This document shows, piece by piece, positions 45,582-53,765 of a stretch of DNA of 64,000 bases. Source of the DNA: Acetobacter orleanensis (lineage in GTDB: Bacteria > Pseudomonadota > Alphaproteobacteria > Acetobacterales > Acetobacteraceae); NCBI RefSeq assembly GCF_001581005.1, contig NZ_LHZV01000058.1, positions 1 to 64,000 on the forward strand, read 5' to 3'. Made by a program: the position numbers and the translations under genes. Numbering within the stretch: position 1 is the first letter of the stretch; each line of letters begins with the position of its first letter. Below the pieces are notes generated by a model that saw only the letters and a program-made list of their open reading frames with translations, was not told the origin of the DNA and searched no databases.

Positions 45582-46703
45582 TTAGGCCTCTATTGCATTG
45601 TTGCCCGCGGTCCAGCGGCGCCAGAGCAGGTTGAGTGCGGCCATGGCCGCCGGGCCAACAAACAACCCCAGCAGGCCCCATGTTTCCGCGCCACCCAGAA
45701 TTCCAAGAAGAACCCACAGGAAGGGAAGTTGGGTGCTGCCGCCAATAAGTACCGGGCGGATAAAATGGTCTGCGACAAAAATCACGACAGCGCCGATGCA
45801 GAATGTCACGATCGCGGCAATTGAAGCGCCTTTGACAAGGATCAGCAGGGAGACAAGCCCCACGGCAATCATGGCGCAGAAAGGGATCATGGCGGCAACA
45901 GCCGTAATCACACCAAACAGGGCAGGGTGGGCCGCACCGGCAAAACTGTAGACAATGCCCATCAGCGCGCCTTCGCCAATGCCGACCAGCACAAGGCCGA
46001 GCACGGTCCCATGCACGGAGGCAACAATCTGGCGCGCAATGGTTTCGCCTCGCTTACCGAATGCCCGGCGAGAGGCCACGCGGCATTGGCGAATAACCGA
46101 CGTGCCATCCTTATAAAGAAAAAACAACGTGATGATTGAAAAGCAGAAGAGCGTGCCTCTGTGCGCAATCTGAGAGCCAAGGGCTTTTGTGATCGACATG
46201 CCCTTGCTGTCCAGAGCACCTGTCAGGTTGGAAACGTCTTCCGGGTTGGACAGATGTGCCTGCCACCAGTTTGTCAGAGTCTGGCTGCCAAAGGGCAGGC
46301 GGCTGAGGGCATCAGGCACGGGCACACCGTTCTGGCGCGCCTGCTCCAGCCAGCTTAGGGCGCTTTTCGCTTCACCAACCGCTTCCAGTGTAATGAGCAT
46401 CATGGGAATAACAAAAATCAGCGCCATAGCTGCGGTAAAGAGAAAGGGCAGCATTGTCCCCTGTGCCGCCTTAGGCCATGCGGCTTGGGCGCGCGTGTAA
46501 AGGGGCCACGTTGCAATGGCGAAAACGCCGCCCCACACCAAAGCCGGTAAAAAGCCATGGATGGTATAAAGTGCTATGGCGAAGATAAAAAATGCCAGAA
46601 CGTTACGCGCTGTTTCCTGCCCATTTCTTGAGCGCTGGCTTGGCTTGACCAGAACACAGCGAGGGTGCCCGGAAATGATGGGCTGGCTTGTCGTGTCTGG
46701 CAT
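45582..46703 (-). CDS. AI-2E (PerM) family permease
   Basis: 373 residues. Polytopic membrane protein with about 7-8 helices: ARNVLAFFIFAIALYTIHGFLPALVWGGVFAIATWPLY at the start, VLVGIGEGALMGIVYSFAGAAHPALFGVITAVAAMIPF in the middle and the signature DHFIRPVLIGGSTQLPFLWVLLGILGGAETWGLLGLFVGPAAMA at the end. Family members are assigned roles in solute or quorum-signal export or Na+/H+ exchange; the substrate is unknown. AAGGAG sits upstream of two in-frame ATGs (46712, 46703); spacing favours 46703. Confidence 0.88.
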   Translation of the reverse strand: MPDTTSQPIISGHPRCVLVKPSQRSRNGQETARNVLAFFIFAIALYTIHGFLPALVWGGVFAIATWPLYTRAQAAWPKAAQGTMLPFLFTAAMALIFVIPMMLITLEAVGEAKSALSWLEQARQNGVPVPDALSRLPFGSQTLTNWWQAHLSNPEDVSNLTGALDSKGMSITKALGSQIAHRGTLFCFSIITLFFLYKDGTSVIRQCRVASRRAFGKRGETIARQIVASVHGTVLGLVLVGIGEGALMGIVYSFAGAAHPALFGVITAVAAMIPFCAMIAVGLVSLLILVKGASIAAIVTFCIGAVVIFVADHFIRPVLIGGSTQLPFLWVLLGILGGAETWGLLGLFVGPAAMAALNLLWRRWTAGNNAIEA

Positions 46704-46886
46704 ATGGGGCATTTCTCCTTGGTCGACCGGACAAAATATGAAGTTTGGTAAGTTTGCGCGCTCATTGGCTTGCGGTCGAGCAAAATATAGAGCCACAACG
46801 TCGCTGCACAGCGGCGGTTTTATTTGAAGTTTAAGGCTTTATCCCTCTATCTCTAAAGGGAGCGCTGCCCGTATAAGCAATCTGTC

Positions 46887-48437
46887 ATGCTCAAAAATTT
46901 CCTTACTGTTGGCGGCTGGACCATGCTCAGCCGTATTCTTGGTCTGGTGCGGGATCAACTCCTGGCCGCCTTTATGGGTGCTGGTCCGCTGCAGGATGCC
47001 TATCAGGTGGCGTTCCGCCTGCCGAATATGTTTCGGCGGCTGTTTGGAGAGGGCGCGTTCAACGCGGCTTTTGTGCCGCTCTTTTCGTCTGTCCTGACCA
47101 AAGAGGGCAAGGATGAAGCCCGCACCTTCGCGCGGCGCGCGTTGGGCGTCATGCTGCTCTGGCTGCTGTTTCTGTGTGTGCTGGGTGAAATTTTCATGCC
47201 GCAGGTGTTGCGGCTGATTGCCCCCGGCTTTTTGCAAACGGGTGAACGGTATGCACTGGGCGTCAGCCTGAGCCGCATCACCTTTCCCTACCTCGTGCTT
47301 ATCTGTGCCGCAGCCCTTGTGGCGGGCGTGCTCAACGGGCTGCATCGGTTTGGCATCGCTGCGGCTGCGTATCTGGCGTTCAATGTGGTGGGGATTGCCG
47401 CCATTCTTTTTGCCTCACCGTTTTTGCCAAATGTGGCTTATGCGGCAGCATGGGGCGTGACGGCTTCTGGCGTGGCGCAGCTTGGCCTGCTGTTATGGGC
47501 CGCGCATCGTGCGCAGTTTGGCCTGATGCCGCTCTGGCCTGCGCTGACGCCGCGTATTCGTCTACTGGTGCGTCGCATGGTGCCGGGGCTGGTGGGAAGT
47601 GGCGTAGGGCAGATCAACCTCACGGTTGATACGATTATCGGCACGCTCCTGCCCCCCGGCAGCGTCTCGCTGATGTATTTTGCAGACCGGATCAATCAGT
47701 TGCCTTTGGGGGTGCTAGGTGCTGCGGCGGGTACAACCCTGCTGCCTGTGTTGACGCGCTATCTCGCGGCCGGGGAGCATGATGCAGCACATGCCGCCCA
47801 GAACCGCGCCATGAGCTACGTCCTGCTGCTCACGCTTCCTGCTGTAGCTGGATTACTGGCGCTGGCCGGCCCGATTATGATCGTGCTGTTTGGCCACGGC
47901 TCTTTTACGGAGCATGATGCACTGCTCTCCGCGCAGGCTCTGAGAGCCTATGCGATTGGTCTCCCGGCTTTTGTGCTGGTGAAGGTTTTTTCCCCAGCCT
48001 TTTTTGCGCGCGGCGATACCCGCACTCCGGTTTATATCGGTATTGGCGTTCTGGTGCTGAATTTTCTCCTGAACCTGCTGTTTATGAAGCCTCTGGCCCA
48101 TATGGGGCCGCCGCTGGCCAGTAGTCTTGCGGCCTGCGCCAATGTGGCCTGTCTGGCAATTCTGCTCATGCGGCGTGATGCTTTGCAGGTCTCCGGGCGT
48201 GAGCAGTTCAGAATGGTTAAAACAGCCTGTGCCGCGATTTTGATGGGAGTAGTCCTGTTGGGCGTGCAGGCGCTGCTAGCGTTCCCGTCTGGTCTGAGCC
48301 TGCGGATTCTGTGGCTTGGGAGCATGGTTGGGCTTGGCGCGGTTCTCTATGCGGTGCTGCTGCATGTGTTTGGCATCATGAACGGCGCGGATCTGCTGGC
48401 GCGTGTGCAGCAGCGGTTGCGTAAACGACGGGCCTGA
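46887..48437 (+). CDS. murJ: Lipid II flippase MurJ
   Basis: 516 residues, 14 helices of the MVF/MATE-like superfamily. N-terminus MLKNFLTVGGWTMLSRILGLVRDQLLA and AYQVAFRLPNMFRRLFGEGAFNAAFVPLF are diagnostic. It flips lipid II across the inner membrane for peptidoglycan. A single gene ahead of the UdgX-type gene, with which it may be cotranscribed (95-base gap containing a weak AGACC/GGTCT stem). Confidence 0.96.
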   Translation: MLKNFLTVGGWTMLSRILGLVRDQLLAAFMGAGPLQDAYQVAFRLPNMFRRLFGEGAFNAAFVPLFSSVLTKEGKDEARTFARRALGVMLLWLLFLCVLGEIFMPQVLRLIAPGFLQTGERYALGVSLSRITFPYLVLICAAALVAGVLNGLHRFGIAAAAYLAFNVVGIAAILFASPFLPNVAYAAAWGVTASGVAQLGLLLWAAHRAQFGLMPLWPALTPRIRLLVRRMVPGLVGSGVGQINLTVDTIIGTLLPPGSVSLMYFADRINQLPLGVLGAAAGTTLLPVLTRYLAAGEHDAAHAAQNRAMSYVLLLTLPAVAGLLALAGPIMIVLFGHGSFTEHDALLSAQALRAYAIGLPAFVLVKVFSPAFFARGDTRTPVYIGIGVLVLNFLLNLLFMKPLAHMGPPLASSLAACANVACLAILLMRRDALQVSGREQFRMVKTACAAILMGVVLLGVQALLAFPSGLSLRILWLGSMVGLGAVLYAVLLHVFGIMNGADLLARVQQRLRKRRA

Positions 48438-48532
48438 CGCGTTAAGACCATTAAGGTCTGGTGGTCCGGCTTGCGTGTTCGCGGTGTCGCTGAAGAGACG
48501 ACCGGATGGGGTGCGTCCGGAAAGGGAAAATC

Positions 48533-49801
48533 GTGACGGAAATTCTTCTGGCTCATCAGGTTGACTTCAAAACATGGCGGAACGCGGCGCGTGAGCATGC
48601 TTTGGCGGGTACACTCCCGGATGCTCTGACATGGCGCGTCGCGCAGTCGGCTGAGGACGTGCAGAAGGCTCTTCAGGCTATTCCGACCGAGCAGACGTCT
48701 CCTGACCATACGCTGCATCTGCCACGCAGACTTGTGGAATGGATTTTACTAGCCTTTCAGGCGCCCCAGCCTGAGCGGTTTAGCGCGCTATATCGCCTAC
48801 TCTTTCGCGTGGTACACGAGCATCTGGATCTGACGACAACAGATGATGACCCGGACGTTCGGAGGGTTGTTGCTCTTGTGGAGGCCGTGAAAGCGGAAAC
48901 CGAACGCTTCCGGTTTGAGTTTGCGCGGCATTTTGCGGACACAGAGCAAAATATCTGGATCGCGACGCCCTCAGCCTACGTGGTGGAAGGCAATGCCGCC
49001 TACTGCATGGCGCGTTATGCACGGGCTTGGGAAGTCCGCACCGCGTATCGCAGCATGAAGTGGGACGGTAAGACGCTGTGGTTTGGTCGGGGAAAAGCAG
49101 AAAGCGGCAGCGGTTCGCCGGTGGACTGGCAGCAGGCTGGGCAGGGTATGTGGCAGGATTGGCCTCGTACAGTTCTGGTGCCGGAGTCTGAGGACATTGC
49201 AGACACGACATCGCTGACGGCTTTGGGGGCGGAGGCGATGGATTGCCGCGCCTGCGCGCTCTGGCGTCCGGCGTCTCGCACAGTTTTTGGCGAAGGAACA
49301 GCCGAAGCCCGTGTCATGCTGGTGGGTGAACAGCCGGGGGATCAGGAAGATCTCGCCGGGCGACCGTTTGTCGGCCCTGCTGGTCAGGTGCTGGATCGGG
49401 CGCTGGAAGCAGCCGGGTTGAGTCGGAGCAGTGTTTACGTAACAAATGCCGTCAAACATTTCCGCTTTACTTGGCGGAATGGTCGCAGACTGCATCAGAA
49501 GCCCGAACAGGAGTCCATGCAGGCGTGCCAGATGTGGCTGGATGCTGAACGACGGCTGATTAAACCGGCTTTGATTGTCATGATGGGTGTTACGGCGGCG
49601 CAAAGTTTGCTGCATCGACCCGTGACGATTTCTCGTGAACGGTCTCGGATTTTCCCATTAGTGGACGGAAGTCAGGGACTGGTGACGGTTCACCCGTCCT
49701 ACCTGCTGCGTCTGCCCAGCGAGGCAGATAAGGAGCGGGAATATGCACGTTTTGTAGAAGATTTGCGGCAGGCCAAACTCTTTATGGACAGTCAGCCCTG
49801 A
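48533..49801 (+). CDS. udgX: DUF4130-UdgX fusion, uracil-DNA crosslinking protein
   Basis: 422 residues. Residues 1-215 match the DUF4130 region often fused to or found beside UdgX (DFKTWRNAAREHALAGTLPD, LYRLLFRVVHEHLDL). Residues about 225-422 are a family-4-like uracil-DNA glycosylase with LVGEQPGDQEDLAGRPFVGPAG (motif A), the UdgX loop GRRLHQKP with His321, and VTVHPSYLLRLP. UdgX proteins covalently link to uracil in DNA through that His. Cluster ligands by position: Cys238, Cys241 and Cys332, with His309 where classic family 4 has the third Cys. GTG 48533 has AAGGG upstream; ATG 48506 is the alternative. Confidence 0.9.
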   Translation: MTEILLAHQVDFKTWRNAAREHALAGTLPDALTWRVAQSAEDVQKALQAIPTEQTSPDHTLHLPRRLVEWILLAFQAPQPERFSALYRLLFRVVHEHLDLTTTDDDPDVRRVVALVEAVKAETERFRFEFARHFADTEQNIWIATPSAYVVEGNAAYCMARYARAWEVRTAYRSMKWDGKTLWFGRGKAESGSGSPVDWQQAGQGMWQDWPRTVLVPESEDIADTTSLTALGAEAMDCRACALWRPASRTVFGEGTAEARVMLVGEQPGDQEDLAGRPFVGPAGQVLDRALEAAGLSRSSVYVTNAVKHFRFTWRNGRRLHQKPEQESMQACQMWLDAERRLIKPALIVMMGVTAAQSLLHRPVTISRERSRIFPLVDGSQGLVTVHPSYLLRLPSEADKEREYARFVEDLRQAKLFMDSQP

Positions 49802-49867
49802 CGGGTATTCGGGAGAGGGGTACGCGGCAGCGCGAGCAAAAAGCTCATGGCAAGCCCAACCGGACTG

Positions 49868-50158
49868 TCAGGCCTTGCGTGCTTTATTGATCCGCGCGTG
49901 TAGGTCTTTCCCGGTTTTAAAAAATGGAATGTATTTTTTAGAGACCTGAACCTGCTCGCCGGTTTTTGGGTTGCGTCCAATGCGCGGATCTCTTTCCTTG
50001 ATGGAAAAAGTGCCAAAGCCACGTAATTCCACACGATTATTGTCTGCCAGACTGCTGGAAACAGACTCGAAGACAGTATTGACGATCAGATTGATGTCTT
50101 TGAGTTGAAGATGCGGATGTTTCTGCATAAGCGCGGCAATGAGCTCAGACTTAGTCAT
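49868..50158 (-). CDS. ihfB: Integration host factor subunit beta
   Basis: 96 residues: MTKSELIAALMQKHPHLQLKDINLIVNTVFESVSSSL start, [31 protein letters not shown] and VPFFKTGKDL-like end (IPFFKTGKDLHARIN). The TKSELIxxL start and FFKTGK distinguish it from IhfA and HU. Both IHF subunits thus lie within 6 kb. An upstream extension to 50263 is not supported. Confidence 0.92.
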   Translation of the reverse strand: MTKSELIAALMQKHPHLQLKDINLIVNTVFESVSSSLADNNRVELRGFGTFSIKERDPRIGRNPKTGEQVQVSKKYIPFFKTGKDLHARINKARKA

Positions 50159-50240
50159 GGTCCACCTTCCAAATTCCGGGTTGGCCGCTTGCTGGACGAA
50201 GAGCGCCGACGGATATGCGTGACAAAAAGGGACGCCAAAA

Positions 50241-50282
50241 TAAAAAAAGTGCGTACCTGCCACAGTGGGCTGATACGCACTT
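50241..50282 (-). terminator. Intrinsic terminator between mucR and ihfB
   Basis: On the minus strand AAGTGCGTA (50282-50274) pairs with TACGCACTT (50255-50247), with an imperfect inner GCCCAC/GTGGC helix, followed by a run of T (to 50242). Confidence 0.75.
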
Positions 50283-50323
50283 CAAAATTCACTAAGCCGA
50301 TATGATCCGTCAATACATAAATG

Positions 50324-50358
50324 ATCTGACAGTACGAACCAGAGGAATACTGTCAGAT
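50324..50358. other. Inverted repeat downstream of mucR
   Basis: ATCTGACAGTA (50324-50334) and TACTGTCAGAT (50348-50358) form an 11-bp stem with a 13-base loop, 8 bases after the mucR stop. A T-run is lacking on the minus strand; it may add to termination or bind a regulator. Confidence 0.45.
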
Positions 50359-50366
50359 TTTAAAAA

Positions 50367-50834
50367 TCAGGCTGTTGCTTTTTTGCTGCGGCGGCCACGT
50401 GCACCGGACTCTTCACCGTCCGGGGTTGCATGGATTTTGCGGCCCAGACCGATTTCACGCGCCAGCGTGGAGCGGCGTTCTGCATAGTTCGGCGCAACCA
50501 TGGGGTAATCAGCCGGCAGGCCCCAGCGCTCACGATACTGTTCCGGCGTAATGCCATAGGCGCTCTGTAGGTGGCGCTTGAGCATTTTCAGCTTTTTGCC
50601 GTCTTCCAGGCAGACAATATAGTCAGGGAACACGGAACGCTTGACCGGCACGGCGGGCTGAAGCTTTTCCGGTTCGTTCTGCGGCTGATCAGCTGTTTTC
50701 AGAGCCTGATAAATATCACGGATGAGCGTGGGGATCAGGGCAGGATCAGTCTGGTTGTTGGACACATGAGCCGAAACAATTTCTGTGGCGAGCTCAAGGA
50801 TGTTGGGATAGCTCTGGTTCTCTGACATCGACAA
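50367..50834 (-). CDS. mucR: MucR/Ros-family transcriptional regulator
   Basis: 155 residues. The Ros/MucR core is YIVCLEDGKKLKMLKRHLQSAYGITPEQYRERWGLPADYPMVAPNYAERRS and IGLGRKI. Of the usual zinc ligands it has Cys75 and His88, but Asp78 replaces the second Cys and Tyr93 stands where the last His should be, so zinc binding is doubtful; such zinc-free members are known. MucR proteins are H-NS-like regulators of exopolysaccharide and virulence genes. A second in-frame ATG (50828) is possible. It lies 390 bases from manC, a sugar-nucleotide gene and a plausible target. Confidence 0.9.
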   Translation of the reverse strand: MSMSENQSYPNILELATEIVSAHVSNNQTDPALIPTLIRDIYQALKTADQPQNEPEKLQPAVPVKRSVFPDYIVCLEDGKKLKMLKRHLQSAYGITPEQYRERWGLPADYPMVAPNYAERRSTLAREIGLGRKIHATPDGEESGARGRRSKKATA

Positions 50835-51226
50835 TTCCGTTTATTTGTGAAGATGAATAAGCCACCCATACTATTCCAGTTCTTGTTTGGGAATAGAGAA
50901 TATAACAATGTGATTGAATAAAATCGAATTTCTCATGAAAAAAGACATATCAGGAGAATGAAAGAGGCAATGTATGCAAGTAAAATAAATATTTGGTAAT
51001 CTGTTTTAGGAATGATTTGTCTCGTTCTCTTCGTCTTCAGGTTAAGGGAATGTATTGGAGAGAGTTGGTTTTTGAGACAAAGGTATATGGAAATGTTAGA
51101 GGTGGATGTACGGTCTGGCAGACCAGCCGAAGCCATTGGCAGTCTACCAGCACGCCTCTTAACAGATAGGTATGGCTGGAATAATTCTTTAATATTTGTA
51201 AGATATCAGAATAAGGACTGTTGGAA
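50835..51226. other. AT-rich divergent intergenic region, mucR / manC
   Basis: About 390 bases that are strikingly AT-rich (16 G or C in the 60 bases from 50881, by hand count) compared with the G+C-rich genes around. Short open frames exist on both strands (50933-51136 minus, 51012-51230 plus) but lack coding character and convincing ribosome sites. It resembles a regulatory region bound by MucR/H-NS-like proteins. Confidence 0.6.
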
Positions 51227-52666
51227 ATGACTTCATGCCACACTGCCGGTAAGATGATCGTGCCTGTTGTGCTGTCAGGCGGCACGGGCAGTCGGTTGTG
51301 GCCCATGTCACGTGCCAGCTTTCCCAAACAGTTGTGGTCTCTTGTCAGTGCGCGGAGCATGCTTCAGGAAACCGTCCTGCGAGGGCAGGTGGCCGGGTTT
51401 GCTCCACCTGTTATTGTTTGCAATGAAGAACACCGTTTTTTAATTGCGGAACAACTGCGTGAAGTCTCGGTCACAGGGGCCAGTATCATGCTGGAGCCAG
51501 TTGGTCGGAACTCTGCACCGGCCATTACCGCGGCGGCCCTTCTTGTCGCGCAGACGCATCCCGAGGCTGTACTGTGGATGATGGCCGCAGATGCCGATAT
51601 CAAGAAATCCGACGCTCTTGGCGAGGCTATGGCGAAAGCTGTGCAGGCGGCGGAGCAGGGGCGTATCGTGACCTTCGGGATGGCCCCCACCCGTCCGGAA
51701 ACGGGTTATGGCTATATTGAAAAAGGTGATCTGCTCCCCGGTGTGGACGGAGTTTTTACCATCCGCTCTTTCCGTGAAAAACCAGTACAGGCTGTTGCGG
51801 AAGAATTTGTAAAAGACGGCAATTATTTCTGGAATTCTGGCATGTTTGTTTTTCGGGCGGATGTGCTGCTTGCCGAAATGCAGCATTACGCGCCGGAGGT
51901 TTTGCAAAACGTGCAGGAGGCTTTTGCAAAGCGAAAGACAGACCTTGATTTTATCCGGCTGGATAAAGATGCTTTTGCGCAGGCCCCCGATATTTCTATC
52001 GATTATGCCATTGCGGAGCCTACGCAGGTTTCAGCGGTTATCCCGGCCGATCTCGGCTGGTCGGACGTAGGAAGCTGGGACGCGCTGTGGGACATCAGCC
52101 CTAAGACGGCAGAAGGCAACGTGCTGTTGGGCGATGTTCTGGTGGAAGACGCACACGGCTGTTACGTGCGCTCCGAAGGCCCGTTGACGGCGGTATCGGG
52201 TGTGGATGACGTGGTGGTTGTCGTCACAAGTGATGCTGTGCTGGTAACCCGTAAAGATCGTGCGCAGGATGTAAAAAAAGTGGTGGACCGTCTTAAAAAA
52301 GATGGTCGGACAGAGGCCTCAGCGCACCAGAAGAATTATCGCCCGTGGGGATTTTATGAGGGGCTGATCCGCAATGAGCGGTTTCAGGTGAAACGCATTG
52401 TGGTCAATCCGGGCGGGAAACTGTCTCTCCAGAAGCATTTTCATCGGGCTGAGCATTGGGTGGTTGTGGAAGGCGTTGCTCTGGTAACGCGTGGGGAAGA
52501 CCTGATGCTGGTGCGAGAAAATGAGAGTGTTTATCTGCCGCAGGGCTGTGTGCACCGTCTGGAAAATCCGGGAAAAATCCCTTTGACGCTGATTGAGGTT
52601 CAGTCGGGTGCTTATTTGGGGGAAGACGATATTATAAGGCTGGAAGACAGTTATAATAGAAATTGA
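51227..52666 (+). CDS. manC: Mannose-1-phosphate guanylyltransferase / mannose-6-phosphate isomerase
   Basis: Bifunctional type II enzyme making GDP-mannose; 479 residues. N-terminal nucleotidyltransferase with VVLSGGTGSRLWPMSR, FPKQL, and SFREKP; C-terminal cupin isomerase with RPWGFYEGL and GGKLSLQKHFHRAEHWVVVEG and HRLENPG. AAGGA lies 9 bases before ATG 51227; a start at 51254 is possible. GDP-mannose feeds exopolysaccharide (acetan-like) or LPS. No polysaccharide gene cluster follows here. Confidence 0.95.
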   Translation: MTSCHTAGKMIVPVVLSGGTGSRLWPMSRASFPKQLWSLVSARSMLQETVLRGQVAGFAPPVIVCNEEHRFLIAEQLREVSVTGASIMLEPVGRNSAPAITAAALLVAQTHPEAVLWMMAADADIKKSDALGEAMAKAVQAAEQGRIVTFGMAPTRPETGYGYIEKGDLLPGVDGVFTIRSFREKPVQAVAEEFVKDGNYFWNSGMFVFRADVLLAEMQHYAPEVLQNVQEAFAKRKTDLDFIRLDKDAFAQAPDISIDYAIAEPTQVSAVIPADLGWSDVGSWDALWDISPKTAEGNVLLGDVLVEDAHGCYVRSEGPLTAVSGVDDVVVVVTSDAVLVTRKDRAQDVKKVVDRLKKDGRTEASAHQKNYRPWGFYEGLIRNERFQVKRIVVNPGGKLSLQKHFHRAEHWVVVEGVALVTRGEDLMLVRENESVYLPQGCVHRLENPGKIPLTLIEVQSGAYLGEDDIIRLEDSYNRN

Positions 52667-52691
52667 TAAATAAATAAGAATAAAACCATAA

Positions 52692-52719
52692 AAAAAGCTC
52701 CCACAAAGGGGAGCTTTTT
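52692..52719. terminator. Bidirectional terminator, manC / LysR gene
   Basis: AAAAAGCTCCC (52692-52702) pairs with GGGAGCTTTTT (52709-52719), loop ACAAAG; T-runs on both strands. It separates the convergent manC and lysR-type genes. Confidence 0.88.
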
Positions 52720-52781
52720 CATGGAAACAGGCCGACTCGTTTTAAGCGAGGGACCTATAACCGAGTCTGAAACGCCTGATG

Positions 52782-53663
52782 TTAGCGAATGCCGAGCTCG
52801 CTCATCAGGAAATCCCGGAAAACGGCAACGCGCTTGGAGCTGCGCAACTCTTCCGGATAGACAAAATAGGCGTCTACGGTCGGGGTGGTAATTTCCGGCA
52901 GGATCTGCACAAGATCAGGAAATTCAGTCGCGGCATAGGTCGGGATGGATCCGATACCGAGCCCTGCGCCAATGGCACAGGCCATGGCGGCCATGCTGTT
53001 CACTTCCAGACGTGCGTTCTGCTTTATCGGGTTGCTGCGGATATGTTCAGCCAGCCAGTTAATATGGGCGACCGGCGGGTGATGCTCCCCGAATAAAACG
53101 AGCTGATGCTTTGAGATTTCCTCAATGCTTTTCGGCATGCCGTATTTTTCGATATAGAGCGGTGCGGCAAAAATCGGCAGATGGAAATCTGCCAGATGCC
53201 GCTGGATGAGGTCTGGCTGGCGCGGCGCATGCATACGCACGGCAACGTCTGCTTCTCTCATACCGAGGTCAAGGTCACTGTCTTCCATAATAAGACAGAT
53301 ATCGATGTCGGGGTTGGCCGCCATAAACTTGTGCAACCGCGGCATAAGCCAGCAATTGCCAAAGCCTGTGGTTGTTGTAACCCGCAGACGCCCTGCGGCT
53401 TTTTCCTTACTCTCGGTTAAAAGCGTCTGGGTCATTTCAAGTTTTGAAAAGACCTCGCGCACCGTTTTGTGCAACGTCTCGCCCTGTTCGGTGAGGATCA
53501 GTCCTCGGGCGTGGCGATGAAAAAGCGGAACCTGAAGGACGTCCTCCAGCGCGGAAATCTGCCGTGAAACAGCAGATTGGCTTAGATTAAGCACATCTCC
53601 CGCGTGGGTAAAGGAACCGGCTTCCGCCACAGCATGGAATACCCGGAGTTTGTCCCAGTCCAC
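52782..53663 (-). CDS. LysR-family transcriptional regulator
   Basis: 293 residues from GTG 53663. Helix-turn-helix: WDKLRVFHAVAEAGSFTHAGDVLNLSQSAVSRQISALEDVLQVPLFHRHARGLILTEQG. The effector domain follows (GRLRVTTTTGFGNCWLMPRLHKFMAANPDIDI). The true start is decided by AGGAGG 5 bases upstream of GTG; a TTG at 53678 lies upstream of that site. Ligand and targets are unknown. It points away from trxB's downstream end. Confidence 0.9.
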   Translation of the reverse strand: MDWDKLRVFHAVAEAGSFTHAGDVLNLSQSAVSRQISALEDVLQVPLFHRHARGLILTEQGETLHKTVREVFSKLEMTQTLLTESKEKAAGRLRVTTTTGFGNCWLMPRLHKFMAANPDIDICLIMEDSDLDLGMREADVAVRMHAPRQPDLIQRHLADFHLPIFAAPLYIEKYGMPKSIEEISKHQLVLFGEHHPPVAHINWLAEHIRSNPIKQNARLEVNSMAAMACAIGAGLGIGSIPTYAATEFPDLVQILPEITTPTVDAYFVYPEELRSSKRVAVFRDFLMSELGIR

Positions 53664-53668
53664 GCACG

Positions 53669-53674
53669 CCTCCT
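53669..53674 (-). promoter_or_regulatory. Ribosome binding site deciding the LysR start
   Basis: AGGAGG on the minus strand, 5 bases before GTG 53663. It is internal to the longer TTG-initiated frame, so that longer frame is wrong. Confidence 0.8.
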
Positions 53675-53765
53675 GCAAATTGAATGAAGTTATCTAGAGC
53701 ATAATTATCATGCTTCGGATTTCATTACGTGCAGTAATTGGCGGGACTGGTCAAGGGATGAGCTG

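Noticed and set aside
50933-51230. Two short overlapping frames in the AT-rich gap (67 and 72 codons, opposite strands)
   Set aside because: No convincing ribosome sites and no homology; AT-rich DNA gives such frames by chance. The plus-strand frame also runs into the manC start.
53664-53678. TTG start at 53678 for the LysR gene
   Set aside because: The only good Shine-Dalgarno (53669-53674) is downstream of that codon and fits GTG 53663.
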